A stretch of DNA of 64,000 bases from Bradyrhizobium sp. AUGA SZCCT0176 (GCF_018130145.1 NZ_JAFCMB010000013.1:62001-126000); one strand, 5' to 3'; numbered from the stretch's first letter, positions 7,813 through 17,737 are shown. The notes: a model not told the origin generated them from the letters alone. Program-made: numbers and translations.

Positions 7813-8157
7813 ATGTCAACCAGCCGTTTTCGTCGGACCGCACTCGCGCTTTCCGATACGGTGGAGAGCGCGCATCACGGCAAGGCTGATTTCCGCGTCG
7901 GCAAACGTATCTTCGCTACGCTGGGCCATCCCGACGAAAACTGGGGCACGGTGAAGCTAACGTACGAGCAGCAATCGATGCTGGTAGAGGCGGAGCCCGA
8001 AATCTTCCGCCCGGTGCCAGGTGGATGGGGCAAACAGGGCTACACCAATGTTCGCCTGGCCAAGGCCAATGCGGCGACGCTAAAAAGCGCGCTGACAATG
8101 GCCTGGCAGAATGTCGCGCCAAAGGCATACGCCAAGCGACGCGCGATGCCGCAATAG
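7813..8157 (+). CDS. MmcQ/YjbR family protein
   Basis: A 114-residue protein with the YjbR pattern: an early ES-H-(G)-K-DFRV segment, F-A-TL then W-KL-..EQQ in the middle, and GWGKQGYTNVRL near residue 72. That matches the double-wing DNA-binding-like fold of the family. It lies 19 bases after the hydrolase and may be co-transcribed. The family has no firm biochemical role. Confidence 0.85.
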   Translation: MSTSRFRRTALALSDTVESAHHGKADFRVGKRIFATLGHPDENWGTVKLTYEQQSMLVEAEPEIFRPVPGGWGKQGYTNVRLAKANAATLKSALTMAWQNVAPKAYAKRRAMPQ

Positions 8158-8195
8158 CGATTGCTGCAACCCCATAGCTCCTTCCGATTGCTGCA

Positions 8196-8921
8196 TCATC
8201 TATCGTCGACCCGCCTGGATATTCGAAACTCGGGACAACTACCCCATGGGACGTTGCGCGCGCGATTTTTGTCGGGGGCTCCTTTCAGCCCGGCGTGCAG
8301 AACGTTGACTTCCTGCAACGCGTATCGATCGGTGGCAAGATCATGAGAAAAGATCACGTCAATGGTTGTGTACGACCATATCAGGCAAAGAACACACACA
8401 GGCGCGAAACGCACTTGAGGCAAGTAGTATTGGAAATGGACGCGCGAACTGGTGCGGTCCCCGCGCATGTCCGGCACCTCCTGCGTTTGGACGTATTCTG
8501 CACCCATGCTGCGCATGACGGCATGGGCCGAGGCCAGTTGGCGACTGATGGACGGATCGGATCCAGCAAGCTCTCTAATGTGTGAGAGAAGCTGATCATT
8601 GAGATTGCTGTTGAAGGTTACTGTCGGGCCCCGAAAGCCACTGTCCGACGGCCAAAACACCCCATTCGACAGACCGGGCCAGACTGTCCAGCGTTGCGCG
8701 CCCGCCCGAGACAGGATGCGCTCGTATTCAGCAACGCCAATCGAACCGACGCTGCATTTCTCCAGCCCGAGGAGTTCGGTAAAGCTGAAAGCCCAGAGCA
8801 AGACGGGGAGCGCAAACAGCAATCCCACGGGTGAAAGCAAGCCTATCGCAATCTTCGGATTCGTGCCCAACGCGTTTCCAATCGTGACGATGACCGCAGA
8901 GCGGCTCCTGCCACCAACCAC
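8196..8921 (-). CDS. Membrane-anchored protein of unknown function
   Basis: A 241-codon frame with one strong hydrophobic segment near residues 27-48 and another near 172-190, the rest polar. The codon use is less GC-biased than that of its neighbours, which suggests recent acquisition. The start is uncertain: a GTG at 8921 has no clear ribosome site, and a TTG some 20 codons in is preceded by GGAAA. I do not recognise a family. The coding call rests on the length of the frame and the membrane-protein pattern. Confidence 0.45.
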   Translation of the reverse strand: MVGGRSRSAVIVTIGNALGTNPKIAIGLLSPVGLLFALPVLLWAFSFTELLGLEKCSVGSIGVAEYERILSRAGAQRWTVWPGLSNGVFWPSDSGFRGPTVTFNSNLNDQLLSHIRELAGSDPSISRQLASAHAVMRSMGAEYVQTQEVPDMRGDRTSSRVHFQYYLPQVRFAPVCVLCLIWSYTTIDVIFSHDLATDRYALQEVNVLHAGLKGAPDKNRARNVPWGSCPEFRISRRVDDR

Positions 8922-9188
8922 GGGCGGTCAGACCGCATGTTAGGCAGCTTGCTGCCCCCGCCAGCTCACCACACGTCCACCGCAAGAAGATAGCACGTTC
9001 GTGCTGCGCCCATTTCAAGGCACTAATCAGTTCGATGCAACGGCTGAGCGGCCAGCATGAATTCCCGATTTCGCACCGCATCAATTTTGGACCCGCCGCA
9101 TCGCTCATTATTTGAGCGTGCATCAGTTCGCGTGCTCCGCTTGAATTGTCACCGATACGATTCGAAAGACAACACGGTGGAGGATTGG

Positions 9189-9542
9189 ATGCGAAGACTC
9201 GCGCAGCTCGCTCTACTCGTGTGTCTCTGTGCGCTCGCAAGCGCAACGCTCGCCGTCGACAGGGGCCAGTTCGAAAATGTCCCGCCCGATATCCGCAACT
9301 GGTTCAAGAGTGTGATCGCGCCGAACGGCGTGCCCTGCTGCGATATTTCCGACGGCCATCGCACCTCCTACGACGTGCGCGACGGCGCCTATTGGGTGCC
9401 GATCGAAGGCCAATGGATGGTGGTGCCCGACCGCGCCGTCATTCGCGATCACGGCAATCCGATCGGAGAGGCCGTGGTGTGGTACGTGCATCACCGCGGC
9501 AGCATCATCATCAGCTGTTTCGTGCCTGCGGACGCGGTGTAG
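9189..9542 (+). CDS. Small exported cysteine-containing protein
   Basis: A 117-residue protein; the ATG at 9189 follows GGAGG at 9179-9183. A signal peptide (about 22 residues) is followed by PPDIRNWFKSV, then a CCDISDGHRTSYDVR segment and WYVHHRG with a final cysteine in ISCF. The segment is typical of a family of rhizobial hypothetical exported proteins. The paired cysteines and histidines could bind metal (inference). Confidence 0.75.
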   Translation: MRRLAQLALLVCLCALASATLAVDRGQFENVPPDIRNWFKSVIAPNGVPCCDISDGHRTSYDVRDGAYWVPIEGQWMVVPDRAVIRDHGNPIGEAVVWYVHHRGSIIISCFVPADAV

Positions 9543-9650
9543 GATTCCGGCAGCATCCGGGATCGCAGGATGGAGAGATAATAGGTGGTCGCCGGAATAC
9601 CGCGATGGTATCTTCACCTCATCGCGCCGCATTCACTCAGGAGATGTGCC

Positions 9651-10256
9651 TTGACCGACTTTGCCGCCAGCGACCTCGCCGCGATCTATCCTGCCCCCTC
9701 GCCGCGCGTGATCGCGAAGGCGCGCCCCGAGATCGACGTCCATGCGAAGAAATTCATCGGCATGTCGCCGTTCTGCGTGCTGGCCACGTCGGGCGCGGAC
9801 GGCAGCGTCGACGCCTCGCCGCGCGGCGGCAATCCCGGCTTCATCCATGTCGCCGGACCGAAGGCGCTGCTGATGCCGGACCGCTCCGGCAACAACCGGA
9901 TCGACAGTTTTCGCAACATTGTCGAGGGAAGCGGCTTCGTGCAGCTGATCTTCTTCGTGCCGGGGATCGACGAGACGCTACGCGTCGGCGGCAAGGGCAA
10001 GGTATCGGTGGATCCGGAGGTGATGGCGTCGATGGTGGAGTTCGGCAAGCCGCCGCGCGCGGTGCTGCACATCGACGTGCACGAGGCCTATTTCCATTGC
10101 GGCAAGGCGCTGATGCGCTCAAAGCTGTGGGCGGGCGATACGCGGGTTGAACGCGCCGTGATGCCGAGCATCGGCGAAGTCATTCACGACCAGACCGGCC
10201 TTGGCGAACGGGAAAGCCAGGAAGTGATTTACGAGCGGTACAAGACTCAGCTGTAA
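9651..10256 (+). CDS. PPOX-type flavoprotein, MSMEG_1061 family
   Basis: A 201-residue protein starting at TTG 9651, preceded by CAGGAG at 9637-9642; the nearby ATG at 9643 is out of frame. The split-barrel segment FCVLATSGADGSVDASPRGG and PDRSGNNRIDSFRNIV are typical of pyridoxamine-phosphate-oxidase-like FMN proteins of the MSMEG_1061 type. The C-terminal FHCGKALMRSKLW is also conserved in that group. It probably binds FMN or F420-like flavin in the cytoplasm. The true substrate is unknown. Confidence 0.85.
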   Translation: MTDFAASDLAAIYPAPSPRVIAKARPEIDVHAKKFIGMSPFCVLATSGADGSVDASPRGGNPGFIHVAGPKALLMPDRSGNNRIDSFRNIVEGSGFVQLIFFVPGIDETLRVGGKGKVSVDPEVMASMVEFGKPPRAVLHIDVHEAYFHCGKALMRSKLWAGDTRVERAVMPSIGEVIHDQTGLGERESQEVIYERYKTQL

Positions 10257-10283
10257 GATGAAGAGTTAAGCTGCGACTCTCGC

Positions 10284-10438
10284 CGTCATGCCCGGGCATT
10301 GCCGTCTAAAGGACGGCGTGGCTTTCGCTCGCCTATGCCCCGGCCATCCACGTCTTCACGGTCTGGCGGCGCCTAAGTCGTGGATGGCCGGGTCATCCAA
10401 GGCGAAGACGCGCTTCGCGCTTTAGCCCGGCCATGACG
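10284..10438. repeat. Intergenic palindromic repeat, GTCATGCCCGGGC type
   Basis: The element opens CGTCATGCCCGGGC and closes GCCCGGCCATGACG, with inner inverted segments such as CCATCCACG and CGTGGATGG. A shorter relative lies at 23999-24088. It sits between the convergent flavoprotein and bacterioferritin genes. Confidence 0.75.
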
Positions 10439-10472
10439 AGATGGTCACCTGTGACCGCCGAATCTGACCGCC

Positions 10473-10958
10473 TCAGTGCTCGCTCTCGAGCCCGCCGACA
10501 TGCTTCTGGGTGTAGAGCTCAAGCCCGATGCGCTTGATCAGGTCGAGCTGGGTCTCGAGGAAATCGATGTGATGCTCCTCGTCCTTCATCAGCTGCTCGA
10601 ACAGGTCGCGTGAGACGTAATCCTTGACGCCGTGGCAGTGGGTAGCGGCTTCCTGGTAGAGCGCGCGCGCGGATATCTCGGAGGCCAGATCGCATTCGAT
10701 GATTTCCAGGACGTTCTGGCCGATCCGCAAGGGATCGAGAACCTGCAAATTGGGAAAGCCGTCGAGGAACAGGATCCGATCGGTGAACTTGTCGGCGTGT
10801 TCCATCTCCTCGATGGATTCCTTGCGCCAGACCTTGGCCATATTCAGCAGGCCCCAATTGTTCAGGAGCCGGTAATGCAGCCAGTACTGGCTGATCGCGG
10901 TAAGCTCGCTGCGCAGGCCCTTGTTGAGATAATCGATGACTTTTGGGTCGCCCTGCAT
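10473..10958 (-). CDS. bfr: Bacterioferritin
   Basis: A 161-residue heme-containing ferritin that stores iron in a 24-subunit shell. Ferroxidase-site residues are Glu18, Glu51 and His54 in the first half and the E-x2-H pair near residue 130 (KDEEHHIDF). Met52, the heme ligand between subunits, is present in EEMEHAD. The ATG at 10958 follows GGAG at eight bases. A perfect Irr-type box lies 45 bases upstream, so transcription is expected to follow iron and heme status. The partner ferredoxin gene bfd is directly upstream on the same strand. Confidence 0.96.
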   Translation of the reverse strand: MQGDPKVIDYLNKGLRSELTAISQYWLHYRLLNNWGLLNMAKVWRKESIEEMEHADKFTDRILFLDGFPNLQVLDPLRIGQNVLEIIECDLASEISARALYQEAATHCHGVKDYVSRDLFEQLMKDEEHHIDFLETQLDLIKRIGLELYTQKHVGGLESEH

Positions 10959-11002
10959 TGGTGCACTCCGTGGTTTTGAGGCCAAATCGGCCCGAAACTG
11001 TA

Positions 11003-11019
11003 TTTAGAACGTTTCTAAA
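11003..11019. promoter_or_regulatory. Irr box (iron control element) upstream of bfr
   Basis: TTTAGAA-CGT-TTCTAAA is a perfect 17-base palindrome and fits the TTTAGAA-N3-TTCTAAA consensus known for Irr in Bradyrhizobium and relatives. It lies between bfd and bfr, 45 bases before the bfr start codon. Irr usually represses iron-storage genes under iron limitation; that is the expected effect here. Confidence 0.85.
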
Positions 11020-11094
11020 TCAGTTTGGAGGCAAGAGCAACCGTTCCCGCAAAAAAGCGGTGGGAACCGAACTATCCCGTGGATTTGAGAGGTA

Positions 11095-11355
11095 TCAGGA
11101 GGCAGCGAGCGCGAACTCGTGGGCCTGCTCTTCGGTCACGGCGTGACTATGCGGGCAGCCCGAGCAGCAGGCCTTGGCGCAGGGACCCAGCGCTTCGTCG
11201 ATGATGGCCTTGATGGTGCGCGCGCAGCGGCCGCACTCGGCGCTGCAGCCCAAGCATCCATAGATCTGCTTCGGATTGCGCGGCAGGTCCGAAGCTGCAC
11301 TGACAGCATTGCGGACATCATGGTCGCTGAGGACGTTACAGGAACAGACGATCAT
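11095..11355 (-). CDS. bfd: Bacterioferritin-associated ferredoxin
   Basis: An 86-residue [2Fe-2S] protein of the Bfd type. Cys4 and Cys6 (MIVCSCN) pair with cysteines of the GCLGCSAECGRCAR segment (34-44). Bfd delivers electrons to bacterioferritin to release stored Fe3+ as Fe2+. Compared with the minimal 64-residue family member it has a C-terminal extension with a second Cys/His cluster (CAKACCSGCPHSH, 59-71) whose role is unknown. A degenerate Irr box lies about 110 bases upstream. bfr follows 137 bases downstream, but with its own box. Confidence 0.92.
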   Translation of the reverse strand: MIVCSCNVLSDHDVRNAVSAASDLPRNPKQIYGCLGCSAECGRCARTIKAIIDEALGPCAKACCSGCPHSHAVTEEQAHEFALAAS

Positions 11356-11466
11356 GAATACGGCAGGTCCATCGGTGATGCTTACCCACTTCGATATTGA
11401 AGCGGCGGTCGCGATGCAAAAGGAAAAACAACACTTTCAAGCAATTCCAAAGTGAACCCAAGTCAG

Positions 11467-11483
11467 TTTGGAATGAGTCTAAA
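11467..11483. promoter_or_regulatory. Degenerate Irr-type box upstream of bfd
   Basis: TTTGGAA-TGA-GTCTAAA matches the Irr consensus at 12 of 14 arm positions. It lies 112 bases before the bfd start. Both this site and the bfr site are flanked on one side by CAGTTTGGA, which suggests a shared origin of the two control regions. Confidence 0.55.
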
Positions 11484-11560
11484 AAGCCTTGTCTTACAGG
11501 CACAATCGCAGGCTTCCCGCGCGGGCACCGTGACCTTAATCACCACCACCTCCACCACTA

Positions 11561-11959
11561 TCAATCATCGCTACTACCGCCGCTGTCGCTGTCACTACCG
11601 CTGTCGCTGTCGCCTCCCCCGCTATCATCGCTGGAGGAATCACTCGACGAGCTGGAGTCGTCGGACGAGCTGAAACTGTCGGACGAACAGTTGGAGCTGG
11701 AATTATCGGTCGGCGTGGAATTGTCGGACGAGCAGTTCGAACTGGAATTATCGCTGCTGAACAGGTTGGCGATGCTCGAGCCACTGCTGCCGCCGCCGCT
11801 ACTGGAACCATAGCTGTCATCATTGCGGTCGCGATAGCGGTCGCTGTCGCGCGACGAGCCGCTGGGCCATGCGCTGATATTGTACGTCCGGGCTATCACC
11901 CAATAGAACATCACCGCCATGCCGCCGAGTGCGACCAGATATATTGGCATCCCGCTCAT
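11561..11959 (-). CDS. Membrane-anchored Ser/Asp-rich low-complexity protein
   Basis: A 132-residue protein. The ATG at 11959 has GAGGA eight bases upstream. One transmembrane helix (about 4-24) is followed by a basic linker with RDSDRYRDRNDD and then about 85 residues made almost only of Ser, Asp, Gly and Asn, with two near copies of SSDNSSSNCSSD. The two cysteines sit in equivalent places of the copies. Such tails are usually disordered. The gene may be in the bfd-bfr neighbourhood by chance. Slippage-prone codon runs make its length likely to vary between strains. Confidence 0.65.
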   Translation of the reverse strand: MSGMPIYLVALGGMAVMFYWVIARTYNISAWPSGSSRDSDRYRDRNDDSYGSSSGGGSSGSSIANLFSSDNSSSNCSSDNSTPTDNSSSNCSSDSFSSSDDSSSSSDSSSDDSGGGDSDSGSDSDSGGSSDD

Positions 11960-12143
11960 CCCGGAATCCTCTTCAAAAGCGGTTGGGAAACGGGCCTTTT
12001 GCACCGCAATGAAGCCCAACCGTACGCCCCTTCGTCGCAAAAAGAGGCGGTCCCGTTCATTGATCATTTCAGCGAAATATGGAACTTTCGCCGCGACGGA
12101 CCGCTTTCCCGCCGTCCTTTGCTCCATCAGAAAGGTGAGGCCC

Positions 12144-12464
12144 ATGAAGAAGACATTGATGGCGCTGACTGCCGTCACCGCTTTGGCTGTTTCCGCGGTA
12201 GCCGTTCCAGCTCCTGCCCATGCGCAGCGTGGCGTAGCGGCCGGCGTCGCAGCCGGATTGATCGGCGGCGCCATTGTCGGCGGTGCGATCGCCTCGCAGC
12301 ACGGCTATTACGGTGGTCCGGGCTATTATGCGCCGGCTCCGGGCTATTACGGCGGCCCGGCCTATGTCGCCGAACCCGGCTACGGTCCGGACTGCATCTG
12401 GCAGAAGCAGCGCTTCTGGGACGGCTATGGCTGGCGAGTGCGCAGCGTCCGGGTTTGCGACTAG
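12144..12464 (+). CDS. Exported glycine-zipper protein, first of two paralogues
   Basis: A 106-residue protein with a signal peptide ending AHA-Q at about residue 28. A glycine-zipper segment (AAGLIGGAIVGGAIA) follows, then three GYY(G/A)PG-type repeats and a conserved end CIWQKQRFWDGYGWRVRSVRVC. The zipper could insert in a membrane or drive oligomerisation. The gene 300 bases downstream encodes a paralogue lacking the GYY repeats. The ATG has AGGTGAGG upstream. Confidence 0.8.
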   Translation: MKKTLMALTAVTALAVSAVAVPAPAHAQRGVAAGVAAGLIGGAIVGGAIASQHGYYGGPGYYAPAPGYYGGPAYVAEPGYGPDCIWQKQRFWDGYGWRVRSVRVCD

Positions 12465-12517
12465 AGCATTGTCGGTTCTGATCTGGTCGGATCAGAACCG
12501 AAGCCCGAAAACGCTCT
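12463..12517. repeat. Palindromic intergenic repeat, AGAGC...ACGCTCT type
   Basis: The outer ends AGAGC and GCTCT enclose a strong hairpin, CGGTTCTGATC (12473-12483) against GATCAGAACCG (12490-12500). The tail GAAAACGCTCT matches the tail of the ACGCTCT elements at 22033, 41342 and 63535, so it may be a divergent member of that family. It begins at the stop codon of the preceding gene. Confidence 0.65.
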
Positions 12518-12549
12518 GAACACCCGTTCACCTTCATTAAATCGCACGC

Positions 12550-12585
12550 AAAGTCCCGGAAACCCGATGGGTTGTCCGGGACTTT
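12550..12585 (+). terminator. Long-stem hairpin between the glycine-zipper genes
   Basis: AAAGTCCCGGA (12550-12560) pairs perfectly with TCCGGGACTTT (12575-12585), and ACCC/GGGT extends the stem inside the loop. No U-run follows directly. It probably ends or protects the upstream mRNA. Confidence 0.6.
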
Positions 12586-12756
12586 GCCCTTCCATGGCCA
12601 GAAAAAACCGCTTTTTTCGGCCATCAAGCCCGCACGTTTACTTTCGGTTGACCGTTGTGCGCTCTTTTCGAAGCGGCCAATTCGAGTACGGCGTGTTTGC
12701 CTAACCCTAAACCCGGCGTCGGCTGATCAGGCGCCACCTCCAGGAGAGTCCCCAAC

Positions 12757-13032
12757 ATGAAGAAGACATTTGCTGCCTTCGTCGCGGCCGCAACGATTGC
12801 CGGTTCGCTCGCTGCGGCACCCGCACCCGCGAACGCTCAGCGCGGCGTGGCAGCTGGCGTGGTCGGCGGCCTGATCGGCGGCGCGATCATCGGTGGCGCC
12901 ATCGCCTCCAGCCGCCCGGCTTACGGCGGACGGGTCTATGTGGAAGACGCGCCCCCGGCCTGCCGCCTGGTTCGCGAGCGCTTCTGGGACGGCTACGGCT
13001 GGGCCTACCGCCGCGTCGAAGTCTGCCACTGA
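12757..13032 (+). CDS. Exported glycine-zipper protein, second paralogue
   Basis: A 91-residue protein, paralogous to the one 300 bases upstream: same signal peptide style (MKKT..NAQ), same AQRGVAAGV and LIGGAIIGGAIAS zipper, and the same end (CRLVRERFWDGYGW..VEVC). It lacks the GYY-repeat block, so the two copies differ by a linker insertion or loss. Two cysteines bracket the conserved C-terminal motif. A rho-independent terminator follows at 13071. Confidence 0.8.
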   Translation: MKKTFAAFVAAATIAGSLAAAPAPANAQRGVAAGVVGGLIGGAIIGGAIASSRPAYGGRVYVEDAPPACRLVRERFWDGYGWAYRRVEVCH

Positions 13033-13070
13033 TCTGACCGACCGGCGCGTCTAACGCGCCTTGCGAGTTC

Positions 13071-13102
13071 AAGCCCGGCCGGGATCCTCGGCCGGGCTTT
13101 TT
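13071..13102 (+). terminator. Rho-independent terminator
   Basis: AGCCCGGCC and GGCCGGGCT form a nine-pair stem with a nine-base loop, followed by TTTT. It lies about 40 bases after the second glycine-zipper gene. Confidence 0.85.
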
Positions 13103-13139
13103 CGTTCGCGCTGATGTCTTTTGCCTGCGGCACAGCTTC

Positions 13140-13254
13140 CGTAGCCCAGGATGAGCGCAGCGATATCCGGGAACAAGGCGCGCACCGACCCGGATGTCGC
13201 GGAGTTTATCATCGGGCGCGCATTCGCGCGACCCGTTGGCTCATCCGGGCTACG
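13140..13254. repeat. Intergenic repeat with GTAGCCC / GGGCTAC ends
   Basis: The element opens CGTAGCCCAGGATGAGC and closes GGCTCATCCGGGCTACG. Its inner part (CCCGGATGTCGCGGAG, ATCGGGCGCG, GACCCGTTGGCTCA) is repeated in two diverged copies at 47261-47383 and 47682-47803. Confidence 0.75.
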
Positions 13255-13264
13255 ATCAACCAAG

Positions 13265-14488
13265 TCAGCGCGACGAACTAATCGAACGCAGCACCGCTTC
13301 GCTCGGCCAGCAATCGACCTTCAATCCGGCGGACTTCTGATACGCCCCCAGCGCCGCGCGGGTCTGCATGCCGGCCTTGCCGTCGAGCTTGTCCTTGTAG
13401 AGGCCGATCCGCGTCAGATGCCGCTGCATGGCTTCGACGTCCTTGCTGCGCAATTGCGTCGAAGCCGACCATGGCGTCGCGAACGGCAGCGGGTTCGACA
13501 TGCGATCGGCGAGATGGCCGACGAACAGCACGTACAAATCAGAAAAGTTATATTCCTTGATCACGAAGTAGTTCTTCGTGGTCAGGAACGCCGGACCATA
13601 GATGCCTTCGGGCTGCAGCAGCGAGGCTGGCTGGGCCTGCTCGGCCGCACTCAACTTCGCGCCGCGCACCGGCACGAAGCCCGCGCGCAGCCATTCGCCG
13701 ATAGGCTTCGTCACCTCGGGCACGCCCATGGTGCAGTCAACATTATCAGGCGCGCGCACTTCATAGGCCCAGCGCAAACCCGGCTGCCAGCCCTTGTTGA
13801 CAAGCTGCTGGGCAGCGGAGGCGAGTGCATCCGGCACCGAATTCCAGATGTCGATGCGGCCATCGCCATCGAAATCGACACCATGCTTGTAATATTCGCC
13901 CGGCAGGAATTGCGTCAGGCCGGTGGCGCCGGCCCAGGACGAGCGCATGTCCTTGCGCGTCACCGCGCCCTCGCCGAGGATCTTCAGCGCCAGAATGAAT
14001 TCGCCGCGGTACTGATCCTTGCGCCGGCCGACATAGGCCTGCGTCGCCACCACGCGCACGGTGTCGTAAGGCAATCGATACCGGCCGTAATCGGTTTCGC
14101 GGCCCCAGATCGCGAGCACGACCGTCGCGGGCACGCCGAAGCGGCTCTCGATCTGACTGAGCGCTGCGCGATGCTTTGCCATCAGCTTCTGTCCCTCCGC
14201 CGCCAGCCGCGCGATCGAGGCCTCCTTCACATAATCGGCTGGCACCTGCACGAACTCGGCCTGCGACGGCGCGCCGGTGGCGGGCCGTCCCGGCAGGATC
14301 AGGTCGGGCAATTTGTAATCCGGCTCGAGGCCGCGGGTCTCGGCGTCAAACGTCGCCCGCGACACGCCGGCGGCCTGCGCCTCCGGCCACAGCGAGGCAA
14401 TGAACTGCGTGAAGCCGGCATCGGCGGCAAGGGCGGGTTGTGAGCCGAACAGGGCGACCCATAACAGAATTCCCGCTCGCCCAATCAT
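13265..14488 (-). CDS. Lytic murein transglycosylase (MltB-type) with peptidoglycan-binding domain
   Basis: A protein of about 407 residues that cleaves peptidoglycan between MurNAc and GlcNAc with 1,6-anhydro product formation. A signal peptide (about 22 residues) directs it to the periplasm. The SLT_2/MltB domain (about 25-320) has the catalytic Glu131 in WGRETDYGRY, and GATGLTQFLP plus FDGDGRIDIWNSVPDALAS are typical. A C-terminal PG_binding_1 domain (about 335-400) carries VEAMQRHLTRIGLY and DGKAGMQTRAALGAYQ. The start is uncertain by five codons (GTG 14503 or ATG 14488). Confidence 0.92.
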   Translation of the reverse strand: MIGRAGILLWVALFGSQPALAADAGFTQFIASLWPEAQAAGVSRATFDAETRGLEPDYKLPDLILPGRPATGAPSQAEFVQVPADYVKEASIARLAAEGQKLMAKHRAALSQIESRFGVPATVVLAIWGRETDYGRYRLPYDTVRVVATQAYVGRRKDQYRGEFILALKILGEGAVTRKDMRSSWAGATGLTQFLPGEYYKHGVDFDGDGRIDIWNSVPDALASAAQQLVNKGWQPGLRWAYEVRAPDNVDCTMGVPEVTKPIGEWLRAGFVPVRGAKLSAAEQAQPASLLQPEGIYGPAFLTTKNYFVIKEYNFSDLYVLFVGHLADRMSNPLPFATPWSASTQLRSKDVEAMQRHLTRIGLYKDKLDGKAGMQTRAALGAYQKSAGLKVDCWPSEAVLRSISSSR

Positions 14489-14589
14489 AGTTGCATATTG
14501 CACGCGCGCACCTGTTCCATGACGCTCGGTAATCTACCAGACTGAGTCGTTCGGCTCAGTGATTTTAACCAGCCGGGACCATCCACGCG

Positions 14590-15045
14590 ATGTTCTTCCC
14601 AAAGATCAATGTGAAGAATGACCCGGCCAAGCACTGGCACAGGCCCGATCGGCACTTCTTCGCCAATGGCGCCTGTCAGGTGCTGGCCTTCGCTTTTCTG
14701 GAACGATACCCGGACCTGGGCTTCCACGCCCGCTGGATCAAACCCACGGCCGGGTTCACCGGCAACCACATCTATGTGACGGATGGCATCAACGCCTTCG
14801 ACTATCACGGCCTCACGACGGAACAGCGCCTGCTCGCCTTCGGTTTCAAACGCGGCCGCCGGTTTTTTCCCGGCTGGGACGCAAGCCTGGTGGACTTGCC
14901 AGCCGCCATTCTGGTTTCGGAACAGCGCTCGCGGCAAATCGAGGGGCTCTGGCTGCGAGAACCAAAGCAGTTCCTCCATGATGCTCTGCCTCGAGCACGC
15001 AATTTCCTCGACAGATTCGGCGATATCAAACGCCGGCTGAAGTGA
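14590..15045 (+). CDS. Conserved hypothetical protein
   Basis: A 151-residue cytoplasmic protein with no signal or membrane segment. It contains HWHRPDRHFFANGACQVLA, then GNHIYVTDGINAFDYHG, then RGRRFFPGWDASLVDL. The His- and aromatic-rich pattern looks like a compact enzyme-like domain, but I do not recognise the family. It is divergent from the transglycosylase and convergent with the UPF0114 gene. Confidence 0.7.
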   Translation: MFFPKINVKNDPAKHWHRPDRHFFANGACQVLAFAFLERYPDLGFHARWIKPTAGFTGNHIYVTDGINAFDYHGLTTEQRLLAFGFKRGRRFFPGWDASLVDLPAAILVSEQRSRQIEGLWLREPKQFLHDALPRARNFLDRFGDIKRRLK

Positions 15046-15074
15046 CGTCCACCGCTTGCCGAAGGCGATCGCCG

Positions 15075-15668
15075 TCAATGCGTGGCGGCGGCGTGTTTGG
15101 CGTTTTCGGCGGAATCATTCGACAGCTTGTCGACATAGGCAATGCCGATCGCGGACAGAATGAAAACCGTATGGATGATGGTCTGCCACATCACGCCGGT
15201 TTCGGTGTAGGAGCCCTTGCCCGAAGCGAGATTCCCGGCCTCGATGAAGGTGCGCAAGAGATGGATCGACGAGATGCCGATGATGGCCATCGCGAGCTTG
15301 ATCTTGAGCACGCTGGCGTTGACGTGGCTGAGCCATTCCGGCTGGTCGGGATGTCCTTGCAGATTGAGACGGGAGACGAACGTCTCGTAGCCGCCGACGA
15401 TGACCATCACCAGGAGGTTCGAAATCATCACCACGTCGATCAGGCCCAGCACCGCCAGCATGATCTGCTGCTCGCTGAAATCGAAGGCGTGGGCGAACAG
15501 GTGCCACAGCTCTTTCAGAAACAGCACGACATAGACGCCCTGCGCGACGATCAGGCCGATATAAAGCGGCAATTGCAGCCAGCGGGAGCTGAAGATCAGG
15601 AACGGGATCGGACGCAATGCCTTCCTCTCAGCTGGGGGCGGCAACGGCGTTTCCGGCGTCATGGACAT
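15075..15668 (-). CDS. UPF0114 (YqhA/TIGR00645) inner-membrane protein
   Basis: A 197-residue protein with three to four hydrophobic helices (about 24-55, 68-92, 128-148, 164-186). The arrangement LIFSSRWLQLPLYIGLI, then LVMVIVGGYETFVSRL and IIGISSIHLLRTFIEA is the signature of the UPF0114 family. The physiological role of the family is not established. The ATG at 15668 follows AGAGAGACC. Confidence 0.9.
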   Translation of the reverse strand: MSMTPETPLPPPAERKALRPIPFLIFSSRWLQLPLYIGLIVAQGVYVVLFLKELWHLFAHAFDFSEQQIMLAVLGLIDVVMISNLLVMVIVGGYETFVSRLNLQGHPDQPEWLSHVNASVLKIKLAMAIIGISSIHLLRTFIEAGNLASGKGSYTETGVMWQTIIHTVFILSAIGIAYVDKLSNDSAENAKHAAATH

Positions 15669-15825
15669 GGTCGGGGGTCTCTCTGTGCGGGACTTAGGTG
15701 GGGCAATCGCGGCCAATCTAATAGCCGGATATGGCACCCTCCGGACGGGCGGAATTGAGCGGCCATTTGGCGCAGGCGGAGTAGCGCCTGCGACACGGCT
15801 TCGTCATCTCGGCGCGAACCACAAC

Positions 15826-17475
<1,650 letters not shown>

Positions 17476-17737
17476 CGCGATCCCTTGAAACCAGAGGATT
17501 TATGGAAATTTGCTGCCGCTGATGTAGCGGCGCGGCCCCCAAAGGGCAACCGCGGGAACGCGTTTTCTGTTCGTTCACCACGGATGAATACGGGATGGTC
17601 ACCATGTGCGGGCATGTGTGCGCCGGATCACGACAATTGAAACCAACTTTTAATAAATCAGGCCAAAAGTCGTTCAAGACGCCGAAAAACGGCGTCTCCG
17701 CGGCGAAACCGCGAATGGCAAACCAGAGACCCTCGTC

